Source: an uncultured Bacteroides sp. (GTDB lineage: Bacteria; Bacteroidota; Bacteroidia; Bacteroidales; Bacteroidaceae). From it: a stretch of DNA of 64,000 nucleotides. Both the position numbers and the translations under genes were made by a program. The stretch lies in assembly GCA_900766195.1 (NCBI GenBank), contig CAAFUN010000148.1, positions 119,089 through 183,088 of the forward strand. Direction: 5' to 3'. This document shows positions 53,855-63,867 of this stretch, in pieces (positions within the stretch are counted from its first letter, which is position 1; each line of letters opens with the position of its first letter). The notes under the pieces are model-generated. The model saw only the letters and a list, made by a program, of their open reading frames with translations, did no database searches and had not been told where the DNA came from.

Positions 53855-54448
53855 ATGGACAAAAAACAACTATTTCTACACGACGAACAGTTCCTTTTAA
53901 AACGCTTTTTTAAAGGAGACGATAGCGCTTTTGCCTTTATCTATGATTGCTACTCCAACGACCTGATGGCGTATGGCATGGGATGGGGCATTGAGCGTGA
54001 AACGTTGAAAGATGCCATTCAAGATGTGTTTTGCAAATTGTTTTTTAATAGAAAGTCGTTTGAAGAAGCCGGTAATTTAAAGTTTTACTTAATCCGCTCG
54101 CTGAAGAACAGAATACTCGATATACAGAAAGGCAAAGTGGATACAGTGGACATTGCGAATGTTGATTTCTGCATCACTCCCACCATACTCGATCATCTTA
54201 TTGCCGATGAAGAACGCCTAGCCATTGAGCAGCAAATCCTATCTTACTTGAACTTGCTTACCGACCGCCAGCGCGAAGCCGTCTACCTACGGTTTATCGA
54301 AGAGATGGAGTATGAGCATATTGCTGAAATTCTTGATATGACTGCTCCGGCAGTCCGTAAACTCGTACATCGTGCCATTGCGCGCATCAGGAGCGAAGAA
54401 ATACCCGTACTCCTACTGCTCTATATCTCCTTGAACCAAGTTAGCTGA
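53855..54448 (+). CDS. ECF-type RNA polymerase sigma factor
   Basis: 197 residues. Region 2 (AFIYDCYSNDLMAYG, ETLKDAIQDVFCKLF) binds the -10 element and core polymerase. Region 4 (LTDRQREAVYLRFIEEMEYEHIAEILDMTAPAVRKLVHRAIARIR) is the helix-turn-helix for the -35 element. It is followed by a FecR-type anti-sigma, an STN-bearing TonB receptor and a DUF4249 protein, the standard cell-surface signalling layout. The receptor would sense a ligand outside and release this sigma factor. Confidence 0.92.
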   Translation: MDKKQLFLHDEQFLLKRFFKGDDSAFAFIYDCYSNDLMAYGMGWGIERETLKDAIQDVFCKLFFNRKSFEEAGNLKFYLIRSLKNRILDIQKGKVDTVDIANVDFCITPTILDHLIADEERLAIEQQILSYLNLLTDRQREAVYLRFIEEMEYEHIAEILDMTAPAVRKLVHRAIARIRSEEIPVLLLLYISLNQVS

Positions 54449-54576
54449 CACGCTGTCGAAGTTCGCTCCCGTCCCATTCCCAGAGTATTCTTACTATTCT
54501 TCTCATCTTTTCTGTAGAAAATGGGAACAGATTTTAATCCCTGTCGTCTTTATGGTTAAAAGAGAGAAGCAGACGG

Positions 54577-55740
54577 ATGAGAAATAAAGACTACAGCACT
54601 TATAAGGCTACGGATTTTGCCAAAGATAAATACTTTATCGGTTGGCAATTAAGCCCCAATGCAGCCGACAATGAGTTTTGGCAGGAATTAATGCGAACTT
54701 ACCCCGAGTTAGTTCCCGAAATAGAAAGAGCTATTGAGATCCTTCATTCGGTCCGGTTCAATGCCAATAATCTTTCTCGCACCGAACGGGAAGAAGAAAC
54801 CTGCAAACTTCACTCTCGCATCCTTCGTAGGAAAAGGCAAAGGGCATTGGCCCGTACATTATATGTGGCATCCGCAGCTTGTGTTATTATTGCCGTATTT
54901 ATGTGGCACAGAATATCCGACAGGAAGACTCCGGATGAAGAGTTACTGATCAAGAATGAAGTTTGCCTATTGACAGACAAGCAACTGACCCAACTACCTC
55001 CGAACGCCATTGTTCACTGCCATACCAACGGACACCTTACGATTACACTACGTAATGGGAAGCAAATTACATCGCTGAAAGGAGGTCGTAACTTAAACCG
55101 CCTGGTTGTGCCTAAAGAAAAACATGTCATCTTAATATTAGAAGACGGTACAAGAGTCTGGCTCTATCCAGACACCGAGATGAAGTTCCCTACTCTGTTT
55201 GCAAAGAGCAAGCGAGAAATGCAATTGAGCGGAGAGGCCTACCTGGAAGTAGCCAAGGATAAAAAGCGACCGTTCACACTTATGGCTCCCACTTTCGACA
55301 TCGAAGTATTGGGTACAAAGTTTAATGTTTCCGCCTATAAAGACGATGCCAAGCACGAAGTTGCTCTTCTTGAAGGAAGCGTTAAAGTGATTGTAAACGG
55401 CAAACAAGCCGTGAAGCTGGTGCCCAAACAAATGGCCATCATTGGAGCGGAAGGAATATCTACCCGAATGATAGACGACGATCTGTATGCTTGCTGGCAG
55501 AAAGGCATTTTGAAAATGTCCAGTGAGCCGTTACAGGAAATATTGAATGCCCTGCAACACTACTATAATGTAGAGATAAAAACATTTGCCGGAGTGGATA
55601 CGCTGAAATGTAACGGAAAGCTATTGCTATCAGATAGCATCGACGAAGTACTGCAATCCATTGAAGCAACCGTACCGGTAAAGACCCAGCGGAAAGGAGA
55701 CAAAATAAACATCTATTCAACTAAAAAAGTAAGAGACTAA
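54577..55740 (+). CDS. FecR-type anti-sigma factor
   Basis: 387 residues. A cytoplasmic N-terminal part (about 1-85) is followed by one transmembrane helix (LYVASAACVIIAVFMWH, about 90-106). The periplasmic FecR domain has VPKEKHVILILEDGTRVWLYPDTEMKFP and GEAYLEVAKDKKRPFTLMAPTFDIEVLGTKFNVSAY. The C-terminal DUF4974 part has LQEILNALQHYYNVEI. It holds the sigma factor at the membrane until the TonB receptor signals. Starts 128 bases after the sigma gene and 12 before the receptor. Confidence 0.92.
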   Translation: MRNKDYSTYKATDFAKDKYFIGWQLSPNAADNEFWQELMRTYPELVPEIERAIEILHSVRFNANNLSRTEREEETCKLHSRILRRKRQRALARTLYVASAACVIIAVFMWHRISDRKTPDEELLIKNEVCLLTDKQLTQLPPNAIVHCHTNGHLTITLRNGKQITSLKGGRNLNRLVVPKEKHVILILEDGTRVWLYPDTEMKFPTLFAKSKREMQLSGEAYLEVAKDKKRPFTLMAPTFDIEVLGTKFNVSAYKDDAKHEVALLEGSVKVIVNGKQAVKLVPKQMAIIGAEGISTRMIDDDLYACWQKGILKMSSEPLQEILNALQHYYNVEIKTFAGVDTLKCNGKLLLSDSIDEVLQSIEATVPVKTQRKGDKINIYSTKKVRD

Positions 55741-55752
55741 ACGATCTATTTT

Positions 55753-58392
55753 ATGAAGGTAAAAGATTTACTCGCACGACAACAGGCTAATTTCTTAGAG
55801 ACGACAATTTTTCATAAAAGGCTATCTATTGTATTCGGTCTGATTCTATTGGCAACAACAACTTTCGCCCAACAAGCCAGGCTAACTGTTGACAGGAAAA
55901 ATACCCCTATCATTTCTATCCTTAGTGAGATAGAGAAAAGTAGCGGATATGCCATTCTGTATCCCGAAGAGATCAAGACCGATCTCAATCAGAAAGTGAC
56001 GATATCAGCAGTAAACAAATCTATTGAGCAGGTGTTGCACAACCTTTTTGCAGGTACCGACTTCACCTACAAAATTATCGGTCGTCAGATTGCAATATCA
56101 GGAAAGAAGAAATTGAAGAAAGCTCCCGTGTGGACCCCCTCCGCTACCCAGCTCCGCATACAAGGTAAGGTTACCGATGCACAAAGCGGTGAGCCCCTGT
56201 CCAATGTCAATGTCTTTGTAAAAGAGCTTGGACGCGGCGCATATACCAATGCAAATGGATTTTTCAGCCTATCCCTGAGTGAAGGCACATACACCCTGAA
56301 AGTGTCTTATATTGGTTATTTAACAAGCGTACAAACGGTTAATACCAACAACGGACTGACCTACAACGTTCAGCTACACTCCGATACCGAACTGGCCGAA
56401 GTGCTGGTCACCGCCAAAAAGAAAGATGAAAACGTAACCCGCACCAATATGGGCGTTGACAAGCTAACCATTAGCGAGATCAAGCGCATGCCCGCACTGA
56501 TGGGTGAAGTAGATGTGATCAAAGCCATCCAGCAACTTCCCGGCGTACAGCCCACTGCCGAAGGCGGATCAGGCTATAGCGTACGGGGCGGATCGGCCGA
56601 TCAAAATCTTGTGATGCTGGACAATGCCACGGTCTACAATGCTTCGCACATGTTTGGTTTCTTTTCTGTCTTCAACAACGACGTAGTAGATAATGTGGAA
56701 CTCTATAAAGGAGATTTACCTATTAAGTATGGTGGACGCTTATCCTCGCTTCTTGATGTGGGCTTAAAAGATAGTTATACCGATAAAATAAAAGGAAGCG
56801 GAGGACTGGGTCTGATCTCAAGCCGTCTGATGCTTGAAGGCTCATTGGGTAAAAACACCAATTGGATGCTTGGAGCAAGACGCAGCTATGCCGACTTATT
56901 CTTGAAACTTTCTTCTGATAAATCTATCAATAAAAGTATTCTTTACTTTTACGATTTAAACGCCAAGATGACCCATCGCCTATCCGACAAAGATAAACTT
57001 TCGCTCAATCTGTATAGTGGTAGTGATAAGTTCGGCACCTCATCCGTTGCAGAGTTTTCTTACGGCAACCGGGTGGGCTCACTTACCTGGTCGCACGTCT
57101 ACAATGAAAGATTGATCTCCAAACTAAGCTTCAATGCCACAAACTATCATTATATGTTGCAATCCAAACTAGACAATGCCAGCATCAAATGGCAAGCAAG
57201 CATTACCGATTTGGCATTAAGATGGGACTGGAATCACACGCTCAATCAAAACCTCATGCTCTCTTACGGGGCAACCAGCACCTACCATCACTTTAATCCG
57301 GGATTCATTAAGCAGCCTGATTATCCCGATTTCAAAATACCCAACAACAACGCATTGGAGCATAGCCTGTATTTATCTGCCGAGCATAAGCTTAATGACC
57401 GCCTGGCAGTGCGCTATGGGTTGAGATTGGCCGTGTTTCAAAATGTTGGTAGTGCAACGGTTTATAAGTACGACAACAACTACGAGGTAATCGACTCCAC
57501 CCACTACGGATCGGGAAAGATCTATCACACCTATTACCGCTTGGAACCTCGAGTGGGGATGGTTTATAAACTATCAGAGACCTCATCCATCAAAGCCAAC
57601 TATGCGCGCAACACCCAGTTTATACAAATAGCCAACAACTCTTCGTCCGGTTCTCCGCTCGATCTGTGGTTTCCGGCAAGCCCTAACATTAAGCCCCAGA
57701 CGGCAGATATGATTTCGGCAGGCTATTTTAAGAACTTCAGTCACAACACTTTCGAGTTCTCTACCGAAGTCTATTACAAGAAGATGAATCATGTAATTGA
57801 CTTTGCCGACCATGCCACTCTGCTGCTCAACGATAAGTTGGATGGAGAAGTGCGAAGCGGCAAAGGCAAATCTTACGGCTTAGAGCTGATGCTAAAAAAG
57901 AATACCGGTAGACTGACCGGCTTCGTCAACTATACCTTATCCCGCTCAGAACGCACCATACCGGGCATTAATGAAGGTAAAACGTACCTGTCGCCGTTTG
58001 ACAAGACCCACAGCATAAACCTCTCCGCCTCTTATGAACTGTCTAAGAAGTGGAGTATATCCGCAGCATGGGTTTACGCCACCGGAAACCCCACGTCCTA
58101 CCCCACCGGACGTTTCGAGATAGGAGGAGAATACTTCCCCATTTATTCGGGACGAAACGAGTATCGTAAAAAGAACTATCACCGCCTCGATCTGTCCGCC
58201 AACTATGTGCCTACACATAAGCCGGGACGTAAATGGAGCGGAGAATGGAACTTCTCTCTCTACAACGCTTACGGACAGAAGAATCCGTGGATCATCACTT
58301 ACGATCAAAACACACCCAGCGGAATACCGAATGCAAAAATGACTTATCTCTTTGGCATAGTGCCTTCTATTACGTATAATTTTAAATTTTAA
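55753..58392 (+). CDS. STN-domain TonB-dependent outer-membrane receptor
   Basis: 879 residues. The signal sequence is set back from the start (LSIVFGLILLATTTFAQQA, about 25-41). Then come an STN signalling domain (about 45-125), a carboxypeptidase-regulatory-like domain (IQGKVTDAQSGEPLSNVNVFVKELGRGAYTNANGFFSL, about 133-215), a plug with GEVDVIKAIQQLPGVQ and GGSADQNLVMLDNATVYN, and a beta barrel ending in Phe (ITYNFKF). The STN links it to the FecR and sigma genes upstream. Unlike SusC it is paired with DUF4249, not SusD. Substrate unknown. Confidence 0.92.
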   Translation: MKVKDLLARQQANFLETTIFHKRLSIVFGLILLATTTFAQQARLTVDRKNTPIISILSEIEKSSGYAILYPEEIKTDLNQKVTISAVNKSIEQVLHNLFAGTDFTYKIIGRQIAISGKKKLKKAPVWTPSATQLRIQGKVTDAQSGEPLSNVNVFVKELGRGAYTNANGFFSLSLSEGTYTLKVSYIGYLTSVQTVNTNNGLTYNVQLHSDTELAEVLVTAKKKDENVTRTNMGVDKLTISEIKRMPALMGEVDVIKAIQQLPGVQPTAEGGSGYSVRGGSADQNLVMLDNATVYNASHMFGFFSVFNNDVVDNVELYKGDLPIKYGGRLSSLLDVGLKDSYTDKIKGSGGLGLISSRLMLEGSLGKNTNWMLGARRSYADLFLKLSSDKSINKSILYFYDLNAKMTHRLSDKDKLSLNLYSGSDKFGTSSVAEFSYGNRVGSLTWSHVYNERLISKLSFNATNYHYMLQSKLDNASIKWQASITDLALRWDWNHTLNQNLMLSYGATSTYHHFNPGFIKQPDYPDFKIPNNNALEHSLYLSAEHKLNDRLAVRYGLRLAVFQNVGSATVYKYDNNYEVIDSTHYGSGKIYHTYYRLEPRVGMVYKLSETSSIKANYARNTQFIQIANNSSSGSPLDLWFPASPNIKPQTADMISAGYFKNFSHNTFEFSTEVYYKKMNHVIDFADHATLLLNDKLDGEVRSGKGKSYGLELMLKKNTGRLTGFVNYTLSRSERTIPGINEGKTYLSPFDKTHSINLSASYELSKKWSISAAWVYATGNPTSYPTGRFEIGGEYFPIYSGRNEYRKKNYHRLDLSANYVPTHKPGRKWSGEWNFSLYNAYGQKNPWIITYDQNTPSGIPNAKMTYLFGIVPSITYNFKF

Positions 58393-58397
58393 GAACA

Positions 58398-59315
58398 ATG
58401 ACTTACCGAATACTTTCCTATACAATCGGATTGATACTTGCCCTACTGCTGGTTCTCAATCTTTCAAGTTGCACCGAAGACATTACACTGAACACAGACA
58501 ATGCCACTCCGGTCATTGTGATTTACGGCACCATAACCGATGAGCCAATCCATCAGGAAGTGCATATCAGTGCTTCCACCGGATATTTTGAGACCACTAA
58601 AAATCCCAAAATATCAGGAGCCATTGTCACCATCACCACCGGAAGCGGTGACGTTTATACGCTGAAAGAAGTATCTTCCGCTCCCGGCACTTACCGCACA
58701 GAAGCTCCGCTGGCAGGTAAACTTGGCGAAACCTATCACCTGAAAGTAGTGGTCGACTTCAACAGCGATGGAGTGCCCGATACGTATGAAGCCACCACTG
58801 CAATGAAAAAAGATAAAATAGAGATGGACTCTATCACGGTTACCCATGAGCAGATCACAAACCGTAGTTTCTATTCCTTCAACATCTATGCCCAAGAGCT
58901 TCCAGACAAGAACTATTACATGTGTCACTATCAAGTGAACGATACGCTATACAGTCAGATCAGCAAATATATCATTTTTGATGATAAAGTATTTGATAAT
59001 CAATACATCAAAGGAACTTCCATCGGCTACTTCCCCGATAACATTGACCGCAGTAAATATGACGATAAAGATGATTATAAGTCAATGGTTTTTATCGCCG
59101 AAGGTGATCGTGTAAAGATAACAATCTCCAATATAGACAAAAAGTACTATGACTTTTTACATCAATGCCAGAACGAGAGAGATGGTGAAAATCCGTTTTT
59201 CGGTGGCCCATTAAGCAATATCTCAACCAACATCACCGGAGGAGGTATCGGCTTTTTTACAGCCTACTCGGTGTCTGAAGCCGAAAGCATTGCTGGTAAA
59301 GCGAAGAAGAACTAA
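58398..59315 (+). CDS. DUF4249 surface lipoprotein
   Basis: 305 residues. The signal peptide ends in a lipobox (LVLNLSSCTEDI, Cys about 24). The mature protein begins with Ig-like strands (VIVIYGTITDEPIHQEVHISASTGYF), the DUF4249 opening. It starts 5 bases after the TonB receptor, as is usual for this pair, and may act as its extracellular ligand-binding partner. That role is inferred from position only. Last gene of the locus. Confidence 0.88.
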   Translation: MTYRILSYTIGLILALLLVLNLSSCTEDITLNTDNATPVIVIYGTITDEPIHQEVHISASTGYFETTKNPKISGAIVTITTGSGDVYTLKEVSSAPGTYRTEAPLAGKLGETYHLKVVVDFNSDGVPDTYEATTAMKKDKIEMDSITVTHEQITNRSFYSFNIYAQELPDKNYYMCHYQVNDTLYSQISKYIIFDDKVFDNQYIKGTSIGYFPDNIDRSKYDDKDDYKSMVFIAEGDRVKITISNIDKKYYDFLHQCQNERDGENPFFGGPLSNISTNITGGGIGFFTAYSVSEAESIAGKAKKN

Positions 59316-59696
59316 ATCTATTTTCGTGTAATTAAGGTCGCACACCTATTTTTTACACTACTTAATTGCAAAGATACCTATGAAATTTAGCAGAAGTATT
59401 GAATTTGACTTTTTTTTAGAGTTCAAAGCCTGTTAATTCTAATTCTCTACAAAATTGATTACTGATCTTTGACTTGTAGTTACTCTAAAAGTTCCATCTA
59501 CAATGTTAAAGCAATTATTAGCATACCAAAAGAATCTGTTTTTCTGTACATGCGGAGTGGGATACTATGCAAAAGTCAGCGAAAAAGCACTTCTTCAAAA
59601 GAAGCGGGGAATTATGATATATGCTAAAAGCATGATTGATGTAGAAATTATTCATAAAGGATTGAACGTATTAGTTCCATAAGCAAATATAAAACG
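59316..59696. other. Intergenic stretch with one unsupported small frame
   Basis: About 380 bases, AT-rich. A 59-codon frame runs from ATG 59503 to TAA 59682 (MLKQLLAYQKNLFFCTCGVG...), with no ribosome-binding site, promoter box or recognised family. It may be a remnant or chance. No terminator or tRNA is seen. Confidence 0.4.
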
Positions 59697-61790
59697 ATGG
59701 TAATAAATTTAACAGACACACAAAAGCAAAAAAAGGAATGGCTTTATATTAAGCCTTTTATCAAATTAGCAGCATTCTATCTTCTTATAGGGTTAATTAC
59801 ACGGATTGTATTGCTGATGAACGAACAAACCTCAATAGGCTTTTCATTTGTAGAGTGGATTCAGATTTTTCTATTAGGAATAGCAAACGATTTGTGCGTC
59901 GCAGTCATAGGATTTGCCTTTATGTGGCTATGCCTACTATTTATGTCGAGGTCAAAATATGGTAGTCCGTGGGGATATATTATTTTCGCATTGATCGGTC
60001 TGGCATTGGGATATGTCTCTTTTTTTAATACGATCTTTGATGAATATGGTAGTGTTGTTCCCAAAATAGTAAAGGGCTTTTTAACTTACAAATTCATAAG
60101 TTTCGGTCTGCGGTTATTCATACCTCAAATACGAAATTCATGGAGTAGAATATATTATTATCTGGTCTTCTTTCTCTATGTAACATGTATCTTATTCATT
60201 GCAATAGGCGAGTATTTCTTTTGGGATGAGTTCGGAGTAAGATACAATTTTATAGCAGTCGATTACCTTGTTTATACCAACGAGGTCATTGGCAATATAA
60301 TGGAATCGTATCCAATTGTTCCCCTGTTTGCCGCTCTTTTCATTGTCTCAGGTGTCATCACTTATTTTTTTGTTCGTCGGGATAAAAAGCTATTCTGTTC
60401 TTATCCGTCATTCTTAAGCAAAATAATAACATCATGTGCCTACATCGTTTTGAGCTTTTTGGCTCTTCTGCTACTTAATTTCAACACACGCTTTCAAAAT
60501 CGAGAACATGTTTTTGCCAACGAACTACAAGCAAACGGAGCATATCGGTTTTGCACCGCATTTATGAATAGTGAGCTGAGCTATAAAGATTTTTATGTAA
60601 TCATGCCGAAAGATAAGGCAATAAGCATATTAAACAATCTGTACAACAGCAAGGGACAAAACAACCTCTGTCAGATACGAAATTCTATTCCCGAGATACA
60701 TAAGAATATCGTACTGATAACCGTTGAAAGTTTGAGTGCTTCATATCTAAAGCAATACGGCAATACCGAAAACCTTACGCCGCATTTAGACAGTCTGCTA
60801 AATGAAAGTCTCGTATTCAATAACCTGTATGCAACAGGCAACAGAACGGTTAGAGGTTTGGAAGCTCTTACACTATGTTTACCACCAAGTCCGGGTGAAA
60901 GCATTATAAAACGTCCAAACAATGCCAATCTTTTCTCAACGGGAAAAGTCTTGAGAGACAAAGGATATATTACACAGTTTCTTTATGGCGGCGATAGTTA
61001 TTTCGATAATATGGAAGCTTTCTTTTCGGGCAATGGATATGAAATTATAGACAAGAAGAGTTTTTCTAAAGACGAAATTACATTTGCCAACATTTGGGGT
61101 GTTTGTGATGAGAATATATACCAGAAAGCCATTCAGGTGTTCAATAAGGATGCCAAATCGGGCAAACCATTTTTCGGACACATAATGACCGTCAGTAACC
61201 ACCGTCCTTTTACTTACCCTGAAGGGAGAATTGATCCTGCAAATATCAAATCGCGAAATGGCGGTGTAAAATATACCGATTATGCAATCGGATTGTTCAT
61301 GGCTGAAGCTCGTAAACAATCGTGGTTCAACAATACCGTTTTTATTATTGTTGCAGATCACTGTGCATCGAGCGCCGGAAAGACAGAGCTACCGCCCGAC
61401 GAATACCATATTCCGGCTTTGGTATATGCTCCCGGTTTTGTTAAACCTCAACAAATAGGTACGTTAGTCTCACAAATAGACCTGACGCCAACAGTATTCG
61501 GATTGCTGCATTTTTCTTACGATTCACAGTTTTACGGGAAAGATATTCTCTCAGCGGATTATCAATCGAAAGCGTTTATAGCAACCTATCAGAATTTAGG
61601 ATATTGGAAAGATACTGTTCTCACAATACTATCGCCCGTCCGAAAAGTAGAGCAGTATCATGTTAAACAGAATAACAACTATCAGTTTGAATTAACACCA
61701 ATAAACCAGATAGACTCAGTTTTATTAAAACAAGCTATATCAAATTATCAGACAATAAGCTATGAATCAAATAAGTATCAGAAGAATTAG
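59697..61790 (+). CDS. LTA synthase-like membrane sulfatase-fold protein (phosphoglycerol-transferase type)
   Basis: 697 residues. Five hydrophobic segments occupy the N-terminal ~270 residues. A globular sulfatase-fold domain follows with ITVESLSASYLKQYG (metal ligand), the catalytic-Thr segment ATGNRTVRGLEALTLCLPPSPG, FGHIMTVSNHRPF and IVADHCASSAG. The family transfers glycerol- or ethanolamine-phosphate groups from lipids onto surface polymers. Gram-negative members' targets are mostly unknown. It stands alone and is more AT-rich than its neighbours, so it may have been acquired. Confidence 0.87.
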   Translation: MVINLTDTQKQKKEWLYIKPFIKLAAFYLLIGLITRIVLLMNEQTSIGFSFVEWIQIFLLGIANDLCVAVIGFAFMWLCLLFMSRSKYGSPWGYIIFALIGLALGYVSFFNTIFDEYGSVVPKIVKGFLTYKFISFGLRLFIPQIRNSWSRIYYYLVFFLYVTCILFIAIGEYFFWDEFGVRYNFIAVDYLVYTNEVIGNIMESYPIVPLFAALFIVSGVITYFFVRRDKKLFCSYPSFLSKIITSCAYIVLSFLALLLLNFNTRFQNREHVFANELQANGAYRFCTAFMNSELSYKDFYVIMPKDKAISILNNLYNSKGQNNLCQIRNSIPEIHKNIVLITVESLSASYLKQYGNTENLTPHLDSLLNESLVFNNLYATGNRTVRGLEALTLCLPPSPGESIIKRPNNANLFSTGKVLRDKGYITQFLYGGDSYFDNMEAFFSGNGYEIIDKKSFSKDEITFANIWGVCDENIYQKAIQVFNKDAKSGKPFFGHIMTVSNHRPFTYPEGRIDPANIKSRNGGVKYTDYAIGLFMAEARKQSWFNNTVFIIVADHCASSAGKTELPPDEYHIPALVYAPGFVKPQQIGTLVSQIDLTPTVFGLLHFSYDSQFYGKDILSADYQSKAFIATYQNLGYWKDTVLTILSPVRKVEQYHVKQNNNYQFELTPINQIDSVLLKQAISNYQTISYESNKYQKN

Positions 61791-61830
61791 AGTCTTATTA
61801 AATAGTTTCATATAAATTTTTCAGTTTCTA

Positions 61831-62928
61831 TTACCTGTAATCATATTTTACGAAATTGGAAACCTCTACTTCATAGTCTGGGAACTCTTCCTCCAAGTCT
61901 CCGGCTTTGAGCTTAGGTGTCAACTTTTCCCCAGAAGTATCAACGTACAGCTCAACATCCTTTCCTTGCGCCTTCTTATAGAAAGAATCAAAAAAACGTA
62001 GCAAAGCCCGACTCTTATCCATGTAGTTATTCACTGAAACACCTTTCTCTACAGTACGCGAATAAACAATATAAGGGTCACGCATTTTTATAGTAATTTT
62101 ATACTTTTCTGAGTTCGTCTTATGTTTTAAATACAAAGTCAGTTCGGCTGGAATAAACTTATCACCTGCATCCACAAGCCACGAAGGGTCGGTTAAAGAA
62201 CATCTCCGTTCTTGATTGATGAAATAGATACCATAGCCAAACAATGAGAATTCTTTGTCTTTAAAAGTTAATGCCCAAGGATAAGCCGTGTTGAGGGATG
62301 ACCAATACTCACCGGATATACGGCCCTCTTTCATCTCCTTCTTAATGAAAGGATAGAGTTGCTTACTATATTCTCTTACCATTTTCTCTCTAGTCCACTC
62401 ACAATCAGGGAAAGCTCTTGTAAAACTGTATTCAATCTTCTCTGCCTGATAACTGTTTAAACACAAATTACTCTCACTCCCCGAAAGCCATAAATTAACA
62501 GAACCACCAGGGGCAATACCTATGGTATACCAGGAGTAATAATCATACTCATCTCTGTCTTTCGTTTTATTTTGTGCCTTCAACAAGGTGCGAACACGCT
62601 CCTTGTCCAGGGGTGCATGCAATTTATAAAAGCAGCCTTCAGTCAATGAAAAATACACCACCTGTATGCTATCAGGCAGACGCTTCACATCTAGATTTGT
62701 ATGCATGATAGGCCTTCCTCCTCCCCACGAACCCTCTGCAAAGAAAGGCATAGTATACGTTCCTAAATGACAATCGGCCCACGAAATCAAGCATTCATAA
62801 CCATCGGCAGAAGTAACTATCGTTTCGTAATCGTATTTTTTTTCTCTTATCTCTTTTGGCTTAATATGTATGCAAGCCGCCAAGGCTAATGCTACAACAG
62901 ATAATAAACCGGTATGCAAATAATTCAT
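61831..62928 (-). CDS. DUF2931-like lipoprotein
   Basis: 365 residues. Lipoprotein signal with lipobox LALAACIH (Cys about 19). The middle shows the DUF2931 pattern: ISWADCHLGTYTMPFFAEG, LPDSIQVVYFSLTEGCFYKLHAPLDKERVRTLL, and a C-terminal part binding nothing recognisable. Members are often in type VI secretion or immunity contexts, but none is visible here, so no function is offered. It has a promoter box at 63032 with a leader of about 100 nt. Confidence 0.75.
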   Translation of the reverse strand: MNYLHTGLLSVVALALAACIHIKPKEIREKKYDYETIVTSADGYECLISWADCHLGTYTMPFFAEGSWGGGRPIMHTNLDVKRLPDSIQVVYFSLTEGCFYKLHAPLDKERVRTLLKAQNKTKDRDEYDYYSWYTIGIAPGGSVNLWLSGSESNLCLNSYQAEKIEYSFTRAFPDCEWTREKMVREYSKQLYPFIKKEMKEGRISGEYWSSLNTAYPWALTFKDKEFSLFGYGIYFINQERRCSLTDPSWLVDAGDKFIPAELTLYLKHKTNSEKYKITIKMRDPYIVYSRTVEKGVSVNNYMDKSRALLRFFDSFYKKAQGKDVELYVDTSGEKLTPKLKAGDLEEEFPDYEVEVSNFVKYDYR

Positions 62929-63031
62929 TCTTTGAATAGTTTAGTTTTTACAAGCAATTGTGATGATAAAAGTCAGGAATTTTAATAATCTGAACCTTAA
63001 TATGCAAATGCCGCAGTAAAGTCTCCGTTGG

Positions 63032-63039
63032 CAAAGATA
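63032..63039 (-). promoter_or_regulatory. -7 box of the DUF2931-like gene
   Basis: Minus strand TATCTTTG, about 100 bases upstream of the start codon. Confidence 0.6.
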
Positions 63040-63166
63040 TAATTAATTTGTTTAGTTTCACTACCTTCTGTATTTCAAATGTACTTCCTGATACAGTCCT
63101 TAAATTACATCACCTTATTTGATTAAACATCACAGCATTGCGCTATGTATTGACGCTATTACTTTC

Positions 63167-63640
63167 TCACCTATACGCCGGATTTTCCACTCCTTTCTCC
63201 GTCAATAGTTCAGAAGCATTGAAGCAGGGACAGTCTTTTACCCACTCTTCCGGCTCTATCTCGCCGTTGTGGTTCAGGTCGGTACTGAGGTCGCGATGAC
63301 CGCAGAGGCGACTGCCGGGATAATCTCTGAGCAGTAGCATCACCAACACACGTAGCGAATGTTTCTGCCACGGCGTGCGGGTGTCACACGAGCAACCATG
63401 CTCATCCAGTCCACCTTCGTAGCAGATGCCGATGCTGTTGGCGTTGTGTCCGCGGGCATGCGCTCCGGGCTTCTCCACCGGACGGAGACTCTTGATGTCG
63501 CCGTTCTTGCGGATGTAAAAGTGATAGCCGGCTTCGCTGAAGCCACGACGAAGATGATCCGCTGTAAGGTCATGTTCCGTGTAGCAGCGGTCGCAACGAG
63601 TGGCGGAACAGTGTATGACGATTAAATTGATTGTTCTCAT
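63167..63640 (-). CDS. N-acetylmuramoyl-L-alanine amidase (T7-lysozyme-like)
   Basis: 157 residues from the ATG at 63640; a 21-codon upstream extension is Cys/Lys-rich and not family-like. The zinc site and catalytic residues of the type 2 amidase/PGRP fold are seen: LIVIHCSATR (His 10), the Tyr/His of AGYHFYIRKNGDI, PGAHARGHNANSIGICYEGG, and CGHRDLSTDLNHNGEIEPEEWVKDCPCF. It cleaves the MurNAc-L-Ala bond. It has no signal peptide. The smalltalk gene lies upstream on the same strand, a layout common in Bacteroides. Confidence 0.92.
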   Translation of the reverse strand: MRTINLIVIHCSATRCDRCYTEHDLTADHLRRGFSEAGYHFYIRKNGDIKSLRPVEKPGAHARGHNANSIGICYEGGLDEHGCSCDTRTPWQKHSLRVLVMLLLRDYPGSRLCGHRDLSTDLNHNGEIEPEEWVKDCPCFNASELLTEKGVENPAYR

Positions 63641-63805
63641 GTTTTCTTTATTTTTCCTTTTATGATATGACTCTCTGCACTTCGGCGCCTTGCATTTAAG
63701 CATCTTCTTCTCCTGCTGCTGCTTTCATTTACACTCTCACCGTTTTACAAACAACTCATAAAACAGACAAATACAAAAGCTTCAAAACTCTCTCTGTTTT
63801 ACAAA

Positions 63806-63840
63806 GCGGGCCACACCACAGTTAAGTGATGCAGCCCGTC
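63806..63840 (-). terminator. Hairpin between smalltalk and the amidase gene
   Basis: On the minus strand GGGC...GCCC with an imperfect inner stem (TGCATCAC with GTGGTGTG), followed by TTTGT. A partial terminator that may reduce expression of the amidase. Confidence 0.55.
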
Positions 63841-63867
63841 TTATCTTAATGACCTCTCAATGCCGCT

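Noticed and set aside
63167..63640. Prophage lysis module
   Set aside because: No phage structural, terminase or integrase gene is near; this amidase type is common as a chromosomal gene in Bacteroides.
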